Assembly: GCF_001887355.1 (NCBI RefSeq)
Contig: NZ_MPIN01000003.1
Coordinates: 234,611 to 298,610, forward strand
Direction of reading: 5' to 3'
From: Cystobacter ferrugineus
GTDB lineage: Bacteria > Myxococcota > Myxococcia > Myxococcales > Myxococcaceae
Length of the DNA: 64,000 bases
Part shown: positions 34,564 through 42,473 of the stretch, in pieces
Position numbering within the stretch: the first letter of the stretch is position 1
Layout of the letters: each line of letters starts with the position of its first letter
Made by a program: the position numbers and the translations under genes
The notes under the pieces: generated by a model
Told to the model about the DNA's origin: nothing
The model's input: only the letters and a program-made list of their open reading frames with translations
Database searches by the model: none

Positions 34564-34605
34564 GAAAAAGCCCGAGGGGCGACCCGCTTCGAGCGGATCA
34601 CCCCT
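34564..34605 (-). terminator. Rho-independent terminator of the small membrane-protein cluster
   Basis: Read on the minus strand, AGGGG and CCCCT flank an inner CCGCT/AGCGG stem. The hairpin (34575-34605) is followed by GGGCTTTTTC. This is the clearest intrinsic terminator in the window and ends the cluster running from 36327 to 34657. Confidence 0.75.
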
Positions 34606-34656
34606 CCCATGGCCGCCAGGCGGGTGGCGCTGGCGGCGTCCGGACGTGTCCGGGCG

Positions 34657-34932
34657 TCAGACGTTCCGGGTCGCGGCCTCGGAGCGGCTCTGGCCGGTCG
34701 CGTTGGCCAGGGCGTCCTGGCCCTCGCGCAGGCGGTTGCGCAGGTCATCGCGAAGCTGGGCGCCGGGCTTGGGGGCGATCAACAGGCCGAGGCCCGCGCC
34801 CAGCAGGACGCCCACGGAGAAGGCGCCCAGCGTGGGCAGCAGCCAGTCCGTGGGGCCCTTCTTGGTCTCCAGCCCGAACAGGTCGAGCAGATCGTCCTTG
34901 TCGAAGTTCTTCAGATCCTTGGCACTGATCAT
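34657..34932 (-). CDS. YtxH-like small membrane protein
   Basis: A 91-residue protein with one hydrophobic helix (LGAFSVGVLLGAGLGLLIAP) containing small-residue spacing typical of YtxH/glycine-zipper proteins. A cytoplasmic charged helix follows (LRDDLRNRLREGQDALAN). The N terminus is acidic and hydrophilic. It is the last gene of a five-gene run, 48 bases after the 145-residue gene. YtxH proteins are general-stress products in Bacillus; a role in envelope stress here is inference. Confidence 0.75.
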   Translation of the reverse strand: MISAKDLKNFDKDDLLDLFGLETKKGPTDWLLPTLGAFSVGVLLGAGLGLLIAPKPGAQLRDDLRNRLREGQDALANATGQSRSEAATRNV

Positions 34933-34980
34933 GGGGGCTCCGTATGCGGTGAGAGGAAGAAACGGATGAAACCTACGGCA

Positions 34981-35418
34981 CTAGTGACCCTGGGGACGCG
35001 CCGAGCCGCCCGAGGGCGAGCCCTGCATGTCCGCCACCCGGCCGGCGCCCACCTCGACGCCGCGCAACGCGGCCTCGGCGATGCCGAGCAGCTCGTCCTT
35101 GACCATGGGCAGCGCGGCCAGCCGCACGCCCAGGCGCAACAGCCGCCCGGTGGTGCGGGTGAACAGTCCGCCCCCCAGCACATAGCCCACGCCCAGGGCG
35201 GCGGCCACCATCAGATACGGATTGCGCTGCACCCGGCCGGCCAGGTCCATGGAGTCACGCAGGTCCGTCACCGCGCCGCGCGCGTTGTCCCACAGGTGCT
35301 GGGCGTCCGAGCCCATCTGATCCACCCGGTGGCCGAATCCCGAGCCCTGGTTGTTGGGGGACTGGCCACCGTTGCCCGCGGGGCCGCCGTCGCCAGAGCT
35401 GCTCTGGAAGGTCGTCAT
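34981..35418 (-). CDS. Hypothetical membrane-associated protein
   Basis: A 145-residue protein with a Gly/Ser/Asn-rich N terminus (GGPAGNGGQSPNNQGSGFG), an amphipathic helix (DQMGSDAQHLWDNARGAVTD), and a hydrophobic Gly-rich helix (YLMVAAALGVGYVLGGGLF). A second weakly hydrophobic helix (LLRLGVRLAALP) and a Gly/Ser/Pro tail follow. I cannot assign a family. It is part of the small membrane-protein run. The start is ATG 35416-35418. Confidence 0.65.
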   Translation of the reverse strand: MTTFQSSSGDGGPAGNGGQSPNNQGSGFGHRVDQMGSDAQHLWDNARGAVTDLRDSMDLAGRVQRNPYLMVAAALGVGYVLGGGLFTRTTGRLLRLGVRLAALPMVKDELLGIAEAALRGVEVGAGRVADMQGSPSGGSARPQGH

Positions 35419-35453
35419 GTCAGAACTCCGAGTCGTCGAGGAAATCGCACAGG

Positions 35454-35654
35454 TTAGCGGCGCGAGGCGATGCGCCCGATGATGAACCCCACGGCCACGG
35501 CGCCCAGCAGGCACGTGCCCGGGTTGGCCCGGATGAAGCTCACCGTGCGCTCGTTGAGCTCCTCCAGGTTGCGCCGCGCCTCGTCGATCTGCGGCAGCAC
35601 GTTGTCCTGGATCTGACGGGCCTTGTCCTGCAACTGCTGGGGATTGATGTTCAT
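35454..35654 (-). CDS. ElaB/DUF883-like tail-anchored small protein
   Basis: A 66-residue protein: a polar helical N-terminal half (LQDKARQIQDNVLPQIDEA), then one membrane helix near the C terminus with small-residue spacing (CLLGAVAVGFIIGRIASRR). The shape resembles ElaB/YqjD-type ribosome-associated inner-membrane proteins, though the match is by layout only. The start is ATG 35652-35654, with AAGG sites just upstream. Confidence 0.65.
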   Translation of the reverse strand: MNINPQQLQDKARQIQDNVLPQIDEARRNLEELNERTVSFIRANPGTCLLGAVAVGFIIGRIASRR

Positions 35655-35708
35655 GAAAGCGCCTTCCTCGTGAAAGGTGTCGGGGTTGGTTCTGAAAGGT
35701 GGGGCGTG

Positions 35709-35930
35709 TCAGCGCCGTTGGCTATTGCCGATGAGAAATCCGATGAAGAAAGCCGCGCCCACGCACGCCAGGGGCCGGCGCATCACCCACTCGCGCCAGT
35801 CGGTGCGCCACGCGACCTCCTCGCGCAGGGCGCTCACGGACTGACTGAGCTCGGCCCGGGTGCGCTCGATCTCCGCGCGGATCTCCTCGGGGGTGCGCGG
35901 CGTGGAGCGCGCCTTGTTCTCAGCGGCCAT
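35709..35930 (-). CDS. DUF3618 family protein
   Basis: A 73-residue protein beginning MAAENKARSTPRTPEEIRAE and continuing IERTRAELSQSVSALREEV, the usual DUF3618 pattern, with one C-terminal membrane helix (PLACVGAAFFIGFLIG). The function is unknown; DUF3618 genes are commonly found next to phage-holin-like and YtxH-like genes, as here. Its start overlaps the end of the upstream gene by 11 bases, so the two are translationally coupled. Confidence 0.8.
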   Translation of the reverse strand: MAAENKARSTPRTPEEIRAEIERTRAELSQSVSALREEVAWRTDWREWVMRRPLACVGAAFFIGFLIGNSQRR

Positions 35931-36327
35931 GAGGACCCTCCGACTGGGCGAGCGCCGTCACACTGCGATTGAGTTCGTTCTTCGTTTCGTCCATGACCCG
36001 ATGTGCCTTGAGGCGGGCGGCGGAGCGGGACACGCCCACGATGCCGCCCACGAGGTTGAATCCGCCCACCAGCGCCAGCGACCCGGCGATGCCCAGCCAT
36101 TTCGCCAACGCCACGGCGAGTGCCGCGCACAGGAAGCCGTAGCCCACCAGCACGAAGGGGACGAAGGCGGCGATGCGCGCCAGATCCGCGCCCACCAGGC
36201 GCGCGTCCTCCACCATCTCCGCGCGCGCCAGCGTCAGGTGCTGCGACACCAGTCGGGTGAGGCCATCTGTCAACCGCGCGACGAGCGGGCCCAGGCCGCG
36301 CTCCGTCTGTTCGCTACTCACAGCCAT
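35920..36327 (-). CDS. Phage-holin-3-like (DUF1469) membrane protein
   Basis: A 135-residue protein with two adjacent membrane helices (IAAFVPFVLVGYGFLCAALAVAL and IAGSLALVGGFNLVGGIVGV), preceded by a soluble helix and followed by an acidic tail (MDETKNELNRSVTAL). This is the DUF1469/holin_3_6 layout; despite the name these are cellular proteins. Start options are ATG 36325-36327 (MAVSSEQT) or ATG further upstream (MRVTGEQ); GGGGAG precedes the former closely. It is the first gene of the five-gene run. Confidence 0.75.
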   Translation of the reverse strand: MAVSSEQTERGLGPLVARLTDGLTRLVSQHLTLARAEMVEDARLVGADLARIAAFVPFVLVGYGFLCAALAVALAKWLGIAGSLALVGGFNLVGGIVGVSRSAARLKAHRVMDETKNELNRSVTALAQSEGPHGR

Positions 36328-36466
36328 CTGCTCCCCAGTCACTCTCATGCGGAGGCTGCAACCTAGGGTGCTCCCGTCATCCGCCACAACCCCGACACAC
36401 GGCAATGGCGACAATGTGTCCACCGGCCATCAGCTTCGTCCCGAGCGAATGGCGCCCGGGGACCCA

Positions 36467-37231
36467 TCAGCCGATGAGCTGCACCGGAGCGGAGTCCGAC
36501 ACCCGCGGCTGCACCCGCGTCTCGAAGCGCAGCACGAGCGGCAGGTGATCCGAGGCCAGCTCGGACAGGGGGGTGCGGTGGGCCTGGAGCGACAGCGGCC
36601 TCACGCCCTCGTCCACGTAGATGCGATCCAGCCGCAGCAGCGGAAAGCGGGAGGGGAAGGTGCGATCACGGCGCTCCAGCTCCAGGGCCGCGTCGTGGAT
36701 GGCCTGACGCGCCAGGCCGCGCACCGCGCCGGGCCCCCAATAGTTGAAGTCCCCACACACCACGAGCGGCACGCTGCGCACGGCGTCGCGGAGGATATCG
36801 GAGGACAGCAACAGGGACTCCTGCCGGCGGCGCTCGCGGATGCCGAGCCCCAGGTGCAGGCAGAAGAGGTGCAACTGCTGGCCCCCGCCCAGCTCCAGGT
36901 CACAGCGCAGGGCGCCCCGGGGCTCGTTGTCGCCCACGCTCAGGTCGTAGTTGCGCGAGCGGAGGATGGGCAGCCGGGAGAGGATGGCGTTGCCGTAGCG
37001 GCGGCCGGCGCGCTCCACGTTGGAGCCGAATGCCAGGTGCAGCCCCAACTGCTTCGCCAGGTGCTCGGGGTGATCCTCCCGGGGCGTCAGGCCCCGGTAG
37101 TCCCCCACTTCCTGGAGCGCGATGAGGTCCGCGTCGACTTCACGCAGCACCTCCTCCACCCGCTCCAGATCGAAGCGACCATCCGTCCCGATTCCACTGT
37201 GGATGTTGTAGGAGACGAGCGTCAGCCCCAC
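36467..37231 (-). CDS. Endonuclease/exonuclease/phosphatase family protein
   Basis: A 254-residue EEP-fold hydrolase. Catalytic motifs are YNIHSG (Asn), IALQEVGD (metal Glu), LHLGLG (His), VVCGDFNYW (Asp, Asn) and ASDHLPLVLRF (catalytic His). Substrates of the family range from DNA to phosphoinositides and sphingomyelin, and this small form is often annotated only as EEP. GTG 37229-37231 is the start. It lies 16 bases after a small basic gene on the same strand, so the two are probably one operon. Confidence 0.85.
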   Translation of the reverse strand: MGLTLVSYNIHSGIGTDGRFDLERVEEVLREVDADLIALQEVGDYRGLTPREDHPEHLAKQLGLHLAFGSNVERAGRRYGNAILSRLPILRSRNYDLSVGDNEPRGALRCDLELGGGQQLHLFCLHLGLGIRERRRQESLLLSSDILRDAVRSVPLVVCGDFNYWGPGAVRGLARQAIHDAALELERRDRTFPSRFPLLRLDRIYVDEGVRPLSLQAHRTPLSELASDHLPLVLRFETRVQPRVSDSAPVQLIG

Positions 37232-37247
37232 GGCGCCCCCGTCCCGC

Positions 37248-37709
37248 TCAAACCTGGACCAGCCGCAGACGCGCGGCGGCCATGCGGGCCGCCTCCATGG
37301 GCAGAGACAGGAGCCGCCCCGTGGCCCGGGTGGCGTCCTCGAGGCCTGACTGGACGGCGCGGAACTGGCGCAGCGCCTCGCTGAACACGTCGCGCAGGCC
37401 CATCCCGCGCTCCATCATCGGCTCCTCGGACAGGGGCAGCGCCCCGATGGGCTGACCCCGATTGCTCGCCGTGGGCTTGATGGGTGAATCAGCCGACAGT
37501 CCCGCCAGCGCCTCGAGCTGCGCGTTCATCGCGCGCACGTGGAACAGCGCCTCGGTCTCCGCGTGGGCACGGCCGTAGTGCAGTGTGGAATCCGACGAAC
37601 GTTCCGACGCACGCTTCTCGGACAGGTGCTGCTTGTCCCGGCGGCGAAGACCCCGGCTCGGGGTGGACTTGGCAACGGTGAACGGCTCGAAGCGATAAGT
37701 GCGCGGCAT
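37248..37709 (-). CDS. Hypothetical protein
   Basis: A 153-residue protein I do not recognise. The N-terminal third is strongly basic (RGLRRRDKQHLSEKRASERS) and the rest is helical with Leu heptads (RAMNAQLEALAGL, LRQFRAVQSGLEDATRATGR). Nothing suggests a membrane or secretion signal. It starts at ATG 37707-37709, 12 bases from a pair of direct repeats, and is followed by the EEP hydrolase gene. Confidence 0.6.
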   Translation of the reverse strand: MPRTYRFEPFTVAKSTPSRGLRRRDKQHLSEKRASERSSDSTLHYGRAHAETEALFHVRAMNAQLEALAGLSADSPIKPTASNRGQPIGALPLSEEPMMERGMGLRDVFSEALRQFRAVQSGLEDATRATGRLLSLPMEAARMAAARLRLVQV

Positions 37710-37720
37710 CCGGTTATCTC

Positions 37721-37758
37721 CCCCTCAGAAAACGCCCTGAAAATCCCCTCAGAAAACG
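37721..37758. promoter_or_regulatory. Direct repeat upstream of 37709 gene
   Basis: CCCCTCAGAAAACG occurs at 37721-37734 and 37745-37758, 24 bases apart, just before the start of the small basic gene. It is an AT-richer island and could be an operator or part of the promoter. The other bases up to the M23 gene (37759-37964) show no gene or strong hairpin. Confidence 0.4.
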
Positions 37759-37964
37759 GATGGACAGAAGCTAGGTCGCCCCTCGGCCAGAGGGAACGAT
37801 GGCGCATCCGGGGCCCTGTCCGCTCGCTTGCCCTCCGGGAGGTGGAACGTGCCCCGCTCGGGCTCCCGGGAGTCTCACAGGGGCCCGGGCCAGCGAGCGG
37901 GGGCCATCGCTCGCCCGTCCTCCCGCGTTGACGCCCCCGGCGCTCCCGCGCATATCTCCCCGCC

Positions 37965-38876
37965 GTGATCAGCCCGTCCTGTCGGCGTCTGCCCCTCCTC
38001 CTGCTCGTCCTCGGCCTGTCGGCCTTCGCCGCCGAGCCCTCGCCCCAGCTCCTGCTCCAGCCCACCCGGGCCCGGCCGGGCGACCCCGTCCTCGTCACCG
38101 TGCGAGGGTCGAAGGAGGCCCCCACGGGAACGCTCGGAGAGCGCGCCCTGCGCTTCTTCCCCGTCCCCGGAGGCTTCGCCGCCCTCATCGGCCTTCCCGT
38201 GGAGCAGGTGCCGGGACAACTCCCGCTGACGGTGAGCGTGGCGGGTGCTCCGGGAGCGGAGCCCACGCGCCTCACCCACATGCTGGACGTGGTGGAGCCT
38301 GGATGGCGCACGCGCACGCTGAAGGTGGCCAACAAGTTCGTGAAGCCCCCACCCGAGGTGGAGGCCCGCATGGAGGCGGATCAGGCCGCCTTCAACACCG
38401 CCTTCGCGCAGCCCTTCGCCGAGCCCCTCTTCGACAAGGCCTTCGTCCTGCCGCGCAAGGCGCGCGTCACCGCCCCCTATGGGGACCTGCGCACCTTCAA
38501 CGGGCAGAAGCAGAGCCAGCACTTCGGCACGGATCTCTCCGGAGGCACGGGCACGCCCGTCTCCGCCGCCAACGGGGGCACGGTGGTGATGACGCGCGAC
38601 AACTACGCCGCGGGCAACACGGTGCTCATCCACCACGGAGCCGGCCTCTACACGGCCTACTTCCACCTGTCGGCCATCGCCGTGAAGGAGGGCGAGCGCG
38701 TGAAGCGCGGACAGTTGCTCGGCAAGGTGGGCAACACGGGCCGCGTCACCGGGCCCCATCTGCACTGGGGTGCCCGCGTCGACAACCTGTGGGTGGACCC
38801 CACGACACTGCTCCAACTTCAATTCACCGCTAGCGATCGTTCCACTTCGGGGGGCGCTTCTCGCGAAACGCGCTGA
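37965..38876 (+). CDS. Secreted M23 family metallopeptidase
   Basis: A 303-residue peptidase of the LytM/M23 family that cuts peptidoglycan cross-bridges or activates other hydrolases in the periplasm. A signal peptide is visible (LPLLLLVLGLSAFAA). An N-terminal beta-rich region leads to the catalytic domain. Zinc ligands are H186 and D190 (QHFGTDLSGG) and H267 in GPHLHWG (H265 is the second His). The start is GTG 37965. The last 47 bases overlap the convergent enoyl-CoA hydratase gene. Confidence 0.92.
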   Translation: MISPSCRRLPLLLLVLGLSAFAAEPSPQLLLQPTRARPGDPVLVTVRGSKEAPTGTLGERALRFFPVPGGFAALIGLPVEQVPGQLPLTVSVAGAPGAEPTRLTHMLDVVEPGWRTRTLKVANKFVKPPPEVEARMEADQAAFNTAFAQPFAEPLFDKAFVLPRKARVTAPYGDLRTFNGQKQSQHFGTDLSGGTGTPVSAANGGTVVMTRDNYAAGNTVLIHHGAGLYTAYFHLSAIAVKEGERVKRGQLLGKVGNTGRVTGPHLHWGARVDNLWVDPTTLLQLQFTASDRSTSGGASRETR

Positions 38877-39618
38877 TGCCCTCGGCGGCGTCCTCGGCGA
38901 GCACGTTGAGCGAGAGCTGCGAGGACAGGTACTCCAGCGCGGCGGGCAGGGGCAGATCCTCGGCGGTGAAGAAGGCCCGGCGTCCCAGGGCCAGCACCGC
39001 CTGGCTCTTGCCGGCGAGCTTGCCCACCAGCTCGGCCATCGCGGTGTCCAGTCCCTCCGCGGGCACCACCCGGTTGAGCAAGCCCAGGGCCAGCGCGTCG
39101 CGCGCCGACAGCCGCTCGCCCGTGAGCACCATCTCCAGGGCGCGCTTGCGGCCCACGTGCCGGTGCAGCAGCGCCATCATCATCATGGGGAAGAGCCCCA
39201 CGTCGATCTCCGGCGTGCCCAGCTCGGCGTGCTCGGCGGCCACGGCCAGGTCACACGCGAGCACCAGCCCCAGGCCCCCCGCGAGCGCATGCCCGTTGAC
39301 ACGCGCCACCGTGGGCTTGCGCACGTCCTGCAGCCGCAGCAGCAACTGGCCGTAGGCGCGGCGGCCCTCGTGCGTGGCGAGAAAGCCCCCTTCCCCACCG
39401 AGCTGCCCGAGATCTCCCCCGGCGCAGAACACCCGCTCGCCCGCGCCCGTGAGCACCACCACGCGCACCGCGGGATCCGCCTCGGCGCGCGTGAGTGCCT
39501 CGAGCAGGCCGTGCACCACCTCGGGAGAGAGCGCGTTGCGCGCCCGCTCCCGGTGGATGATCAGACGCGCTTGCCCACCTTCGGCTTCGTACCGGACGAC
39601 GGACTCTCCTGCTTCCAT
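38830..39618 (-). CDS. Enoyl-CoA hydratase/isomerase family protein
   Basis: A 262-residue crotonase-fold enzyme. The oxyanion-hole segments are VFCAGGDLGQL and NGHALAGGLGLVLACD. The second catalytic Glu region reads LGTPEIDVGLFP (Glu present), as in hydratases. A run of four Met residues (FPMMMMALL) is unusual. The start is ATG 39616-39618 with GGAGG upstream. Its 5' end overlaps the 3' end of the TetR gene by 58 bases on the same strand. The acyl-CoA substrate is unknown. Confidence 0.9.
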   Translation of the reverse strand: MEAGESVVRYEAEGGQARLIIHRERARNALSPEVVHGLLEALTRAEADPAVRVVVLTGAGERVFCAGGDLGQLGGEGGFLATHEGRRAYGQLLLRLQDVRKPTVARVNGHALAGGLGLVLACDLAVAAEHAELGTPEIDVGLFPMMMMALLHRHVGRKRALEMVLTGERLSARDALALGLLNRVVPAEGLDTAMAELVGKLAGKSQAVLALGRRAFFTAEDLPLPAALEYLSSQLSLNVLAEDAAEGISAFREKRPPKWNDR

Positions 39619-40274
39619 GACGCCTCCGTGAGCGGGGCGGAGCTGGGAAGCACGCCGCGCAGAAAGGACTCGGCGATCTGCACCTTGGCCCGTTCCAGGG
39701 CCTCGGGGCTGCGGTCTTCCATCAACCCGGACACGAAGGCGGTGAGCCCCATTTCGATGGAGCCGCACAGCAGCGACGCGCAGAGCATGGGATCCAGCTC
39801 CGGGCGCAACTGCCCGGCGGCCTGGGCGCGGGCGAACATGTCCGCCGCCATGCGGATGACGTCCAGGAAGGCCTGCTGCCGGCTGGCCACATGGCCGCCC
39901 GCGGGACTGCGGGCGATCTCCAGGATGAGCACCTTCACCGCGCGGGGATCCACGCGGTAGGCCTCGAAGGCCACGTCGGCGATGCCGCGCACCTTGGCCT
40001 CGAGCGAGGTGCTCTCGTCCTCGGCCACCGCGCGGATGCGCGAGACGAAGCCACCCCAGCCCGTCTCGGCAACGGTCTCGAGCAGCTCGTCCTTGTTCTT
40101 GAAGTAGTGGTAGACGAGGCCATAGGCCACGCCCGCCTCACGTGCCACGTCGGCGATGCGGCAGCCGTGGTAGCCCTTGCGGGCGAACACGTCGATCGCC
40201 GCGCGCAGGATGGTGTGGCGGCGCTCGTTCTCCCGGCTCCCTGCCTCCACCGACTTGCTCTGCCGCTGACTCAC
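39561..40274 (-). CDS. TetR family transcriptional regulator
   Basis: A 237-residue regulator. The helix-turn-helix is in the N-terminal 70 residues (TILRAAIDVFARKGYHGCRI, then ADVAREAGVAYGLVYHYFKNK), followed by a helical ligand domain. The start is GTG 40272-40274, with GGGGAG ten bases upstream; a longer frame to 40346 is open but lacks support. It overlaps the enoyl-CoA hydratase gene, and FadR-like control of fatty-acid or branched-chain degradation by acyl-CoA would be a natural job (inference). Confidence 0.9.
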   Translation of the reverse strand: MSQRQSKSVEAGSRENERRHTILRAAIDVFARKGYHGCRIADVAREAGVAYGLVYHYFKNKDELLETVAETGWGGFVSRIRAVAEDESTSLEAKVRGIADVAFEAYRVDPRAVKVLILEIARSPAGGHVASRQQAFLDVIRMAADMFARAQAAGQLRPELDPMLCASLLCGSIEMGLTAFVSGLMEDRSPEALERAKVQIAESFLRGVLPSSAPLTEASWKQESPSSGTKPKVGKRV

Positions 40275-40364
40275 TCGCTGTCTCTCCCCGGCGGACGATC
40301 CGCCATCGGCCGGGGAGACGGTACGAACGAGGGAGCCCGGGGTCAATGCCCTTGACGGGCCGCG

Positions 40365-41921
40365 TCACTTGTTGAAGTCACCCACCACCGCAGGCGCTTC
40401 GACCGCAACGGCATAACCCTCCACGGGGGAGGCCGTGAAGGCGCAGCTGGCCGTGACCGTCCACTTGATGGTGCCGGCGGGGTAGTCCGGCGCGGTCGTA
40501 TTGGTGGGATCGCGCTGATCCTTGATGACGTAGCGCAGCGCGGTATAGGACGGATAGGTCAAGGCCCTGCCCGTGGTCAGCTTGCTCACCTCCACGGGAC
40601 CCACCGCGCCAGCCGAGCAGCCATCATCATCCCCATTGCGCGCGATGCTGTTGAACCAGGGGTCGGCGACGAGGAACTCCGCGACTTCCTGGCCGAACTT
40701 GTCCAGGTGGACGACCGGGGTCGTGGCGGGGTTGGGTTTGAGCACCTTCAGGACGGGCCTGGTGGGGGTCGCGCGATCCTTCGCGTGCGGAATGCCCGTC
40801 CACAGGATGCGCTCCTGGACCCAGATGAGCGTGACGGGATCGAACGTGCCGTTCTTGCCATCCCACTGGCCATTGCCGTTGGCGTCGACATAGCGCTCGC
40901 CGGCGTCCCACGTGCCGTTGTCGTTGTTGTCGACGAAGGGCTCGGTGAGGTCGACGAAAGGCTCGCCCTCGTCCCAGGTGCCGTTGTTGTTGCGGTCGTC
41001 GAACGCCTCCTCGCCCGAGGTGACGGCGATCATGCTGACCAGGTTGTCGCGCGGGTTGTTGACGAGAGCGGTGCCCTTGGCGTCCTTGCGGATGGGATCC
41101 GGCCGGCTAGGCTCCGTGCACGAGTTGCCCTGGCTACAGCTGGTGGGGTAGGTGGCGATCGGGTCCTCCACCCACTCGAACGGGTGCATCCACAGCGGCG
41201 CGAGGTACTCGCCCGTGTGGGTCAGGTCATTGACGGGATTCCACGTGAAGGTGCCCGGCTGCACGTCGTCCGGCAGCGGCAGCGAGGTCTTGTAGAGGAC
41301 CTTGGCGTTGCCCACCACGTCGGTGACGCTGACGGAGCTGGGGCCAATGGTGCCCGCCTCGGTGAGGAAGGACACCTGGGCGCCGGCGATGCCATCGCCG
41401 TTGCGGTCCGCCACGTGGGCGATGCAGTCGAGCTTCACGCCGGCGATGAGGTTGCGCGTCTCGTCATAGGCGTTGATGGCGTGCACGCCACCCGAGCCCA
41501 CTCCGGAGATGGAACCGCACTGGAAGGTGAACTGGCGCGAGGTGGAGTTGGAACCAGCGAAGGTGACGGCCGGGCTGATGGCCGACTTGTCGCCCACCCG
41601 AGCGACCACCACCACGGACGACACACGGCCGCCCTTGGCCACCACCTGGGTGGAGGCGATGCCGTTGCTCTCGTCGGTGGCGGCCACCGTGGGGTTGAGC
41701 TCCACCCCGGGCACGGGCGCCTGGACCTCGAAGTTGATCTGCACGCCGGCTTGCGGCAGACCTCGCGAGTCGATGGCGCGAAAGCGCAACGTGGTGATCT
41801 CCCCCAGCCGGGGCTGGGCAGGAGACTGGTCCACGAATTCCAATATGGCGGGCTGCGGAGAAGAGCAGGCCGCGAGCAGCCCTGTCGTGAGCGCCACGAA
41901 CGTGGCGAGACCCAAACGCAT
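40365..41921 (-). CDS. Lipoprotein with Ig-like region and calcium-loop-like repeats
   Basis: A 518-residue envelope protein. The signal peptide ends in a lipobox LLAACSS with Cys19. Residues ~30-130 and 150-240 look like bacterial Ig-like (invasin type) repeats (GEITTLRFRAIDSRGLPQAG, DRNGDGIAGAQVSFLTE). The middle carries DxNxNG-type loops: DDRNNNGTWDEGE, DNNDNGTWDAGE and DANGNGQWDGKNG, resembling EF-hand/dockerin calcium loops. Several Cys residues could form disulfides. The function is unknown; surface adhesion or matrix protein is a guess. It starts at ATG 41919-41921. The 129 bases upstream hold no gene. Confidence 0.7.
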   Translation of the reverse strand: MRLGLATFVALTTGLLAACSSPQPAILEFVDQSPAQPRLGEITTLRFRAIDSRGLPQAGVQINFEVQAPVPGVELNPTVAATDESNGIASTQVVAKGGRVSSVVVVARVGDKSAISPAVTFAGSNSTSRQFTFQCGSISGVGSGGVHAINAYDETRNLIAGVKLDCIAHVADRNGDGIAGAQVSFLTEAGTIGPSSVSVTDVVGNAKVLYKTSLPLPDDVQPGTFTWNPVNDLTHTGEYLAPLWMHPFEWVEDPIATYPTSCSQGNSCTEPSRPDPIRKDAKGTALVNNPRDNLVSMIAVTSGEEAFDDRNNNGTWDEGEPFVDLTEPFVDNNDNGTWDAGERYVDANGNGQWDGKNGTFDPVTLIWVQERILWTGIPHAKDRATPTRPVLKVLKPNPATTPVVHLDKFGQEVAEFLVADPWFNSIARNGDDDGCSAGAVGPVEVSKLTTGRALTYPSYTALRYVIKDQRDPTNTTAPDYPAGTIKWTVTASCAFTASPVEGYAVAVEAPAVVGDFNK

Positions 41922-42050
41922 CTGAAGAAGGCTCCGGGGCAGAGGGAATGAAGGCCACGCGACAGTGACGCGCAGCCAACATTCCCATCTTCCCGGGCCC
42001 CCCGGTGTCCCGTCAAGCGACGGGGGGGCCGCCTCTGCGCATGTCCGGGC

Positions 42051-42401
42051 TCAGGCCACCGAGCCGTTGAACATGGCGCGCGCCACGCCCAGCAGGCGAT
42101 CCACGTCCCGGGCGGTCAGGCCCCGGGCGCGGGCGAAGTCCGACAACGGCCGCAGCAGATCCTCCGTCTGGGCCGGTGTCTCCTCTGTTCCGGCGAAGAG
42201 CTCGCCGAGGCTCACGCCCAGGGCATTCGCCAGGGCGGCAAGGGTTTCCACATGGGCCACCCGCTCTCCTCTTTCAATCATCGAAAGGAAGGAGACGCTG
42301 ATTTGTGCCCGTTCCGCGAGCTCTTCTTGCGTCCAGCGCTCCGGGCGCTGGGTGCGAAGTTCACGAATCCGCTGTCCGATACGTTTTCCGAGTTCCGACA
42401 C
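42051..42401 (-). CDS. Xre family transcriptional regulator
   Basis: A 116-residue protein with a helix-turn-helix near residues 8-60 (WTQEELAERAQISVSFLSMI then ERGERVAHVETLAALANALG) and a C-terminal helix (RPLSDFARARGLTARDVDRL). I start at GTG 42399-42401, which has GAGG seven bases upstream; TTG 42422 is open but weaker. It stands alone between the lipoprotein and lptD genes and its targets cannot be told. Confidence 0.85.
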   Translation of the reverse strand: MSELGKRIGQRIRELRTQRPERWTQEELAERAQISVSFLSMIERGERVAHVETLAALANALGVSLGELFAGTEETPAQTEDLLRPLSDFARARGLTARDVDRLLGVARAMFNGSVA

Positions 42402-42473
42402 GAAAGACCTCGTCCTCCTCAAAGGGGGATTTCCTCAGGCAGTGAAGAACTACACACGCACGGCTGTGATTCC

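Noticed and set aside
31106..34969. A 1287-codon frame on the plus strand opposite the CHASE2 cyclase
   Set aside because: It is shadow sequence with repeated His/Ala/Arg and no domain; the cyclase frame is supported by its motifs.
34657..36327. Prophage remnant suggested by a holin-like family name
   Set aside because: No phage structural, integrase or lysis genes are near; the family is a widespread cellular DUF1469 group.
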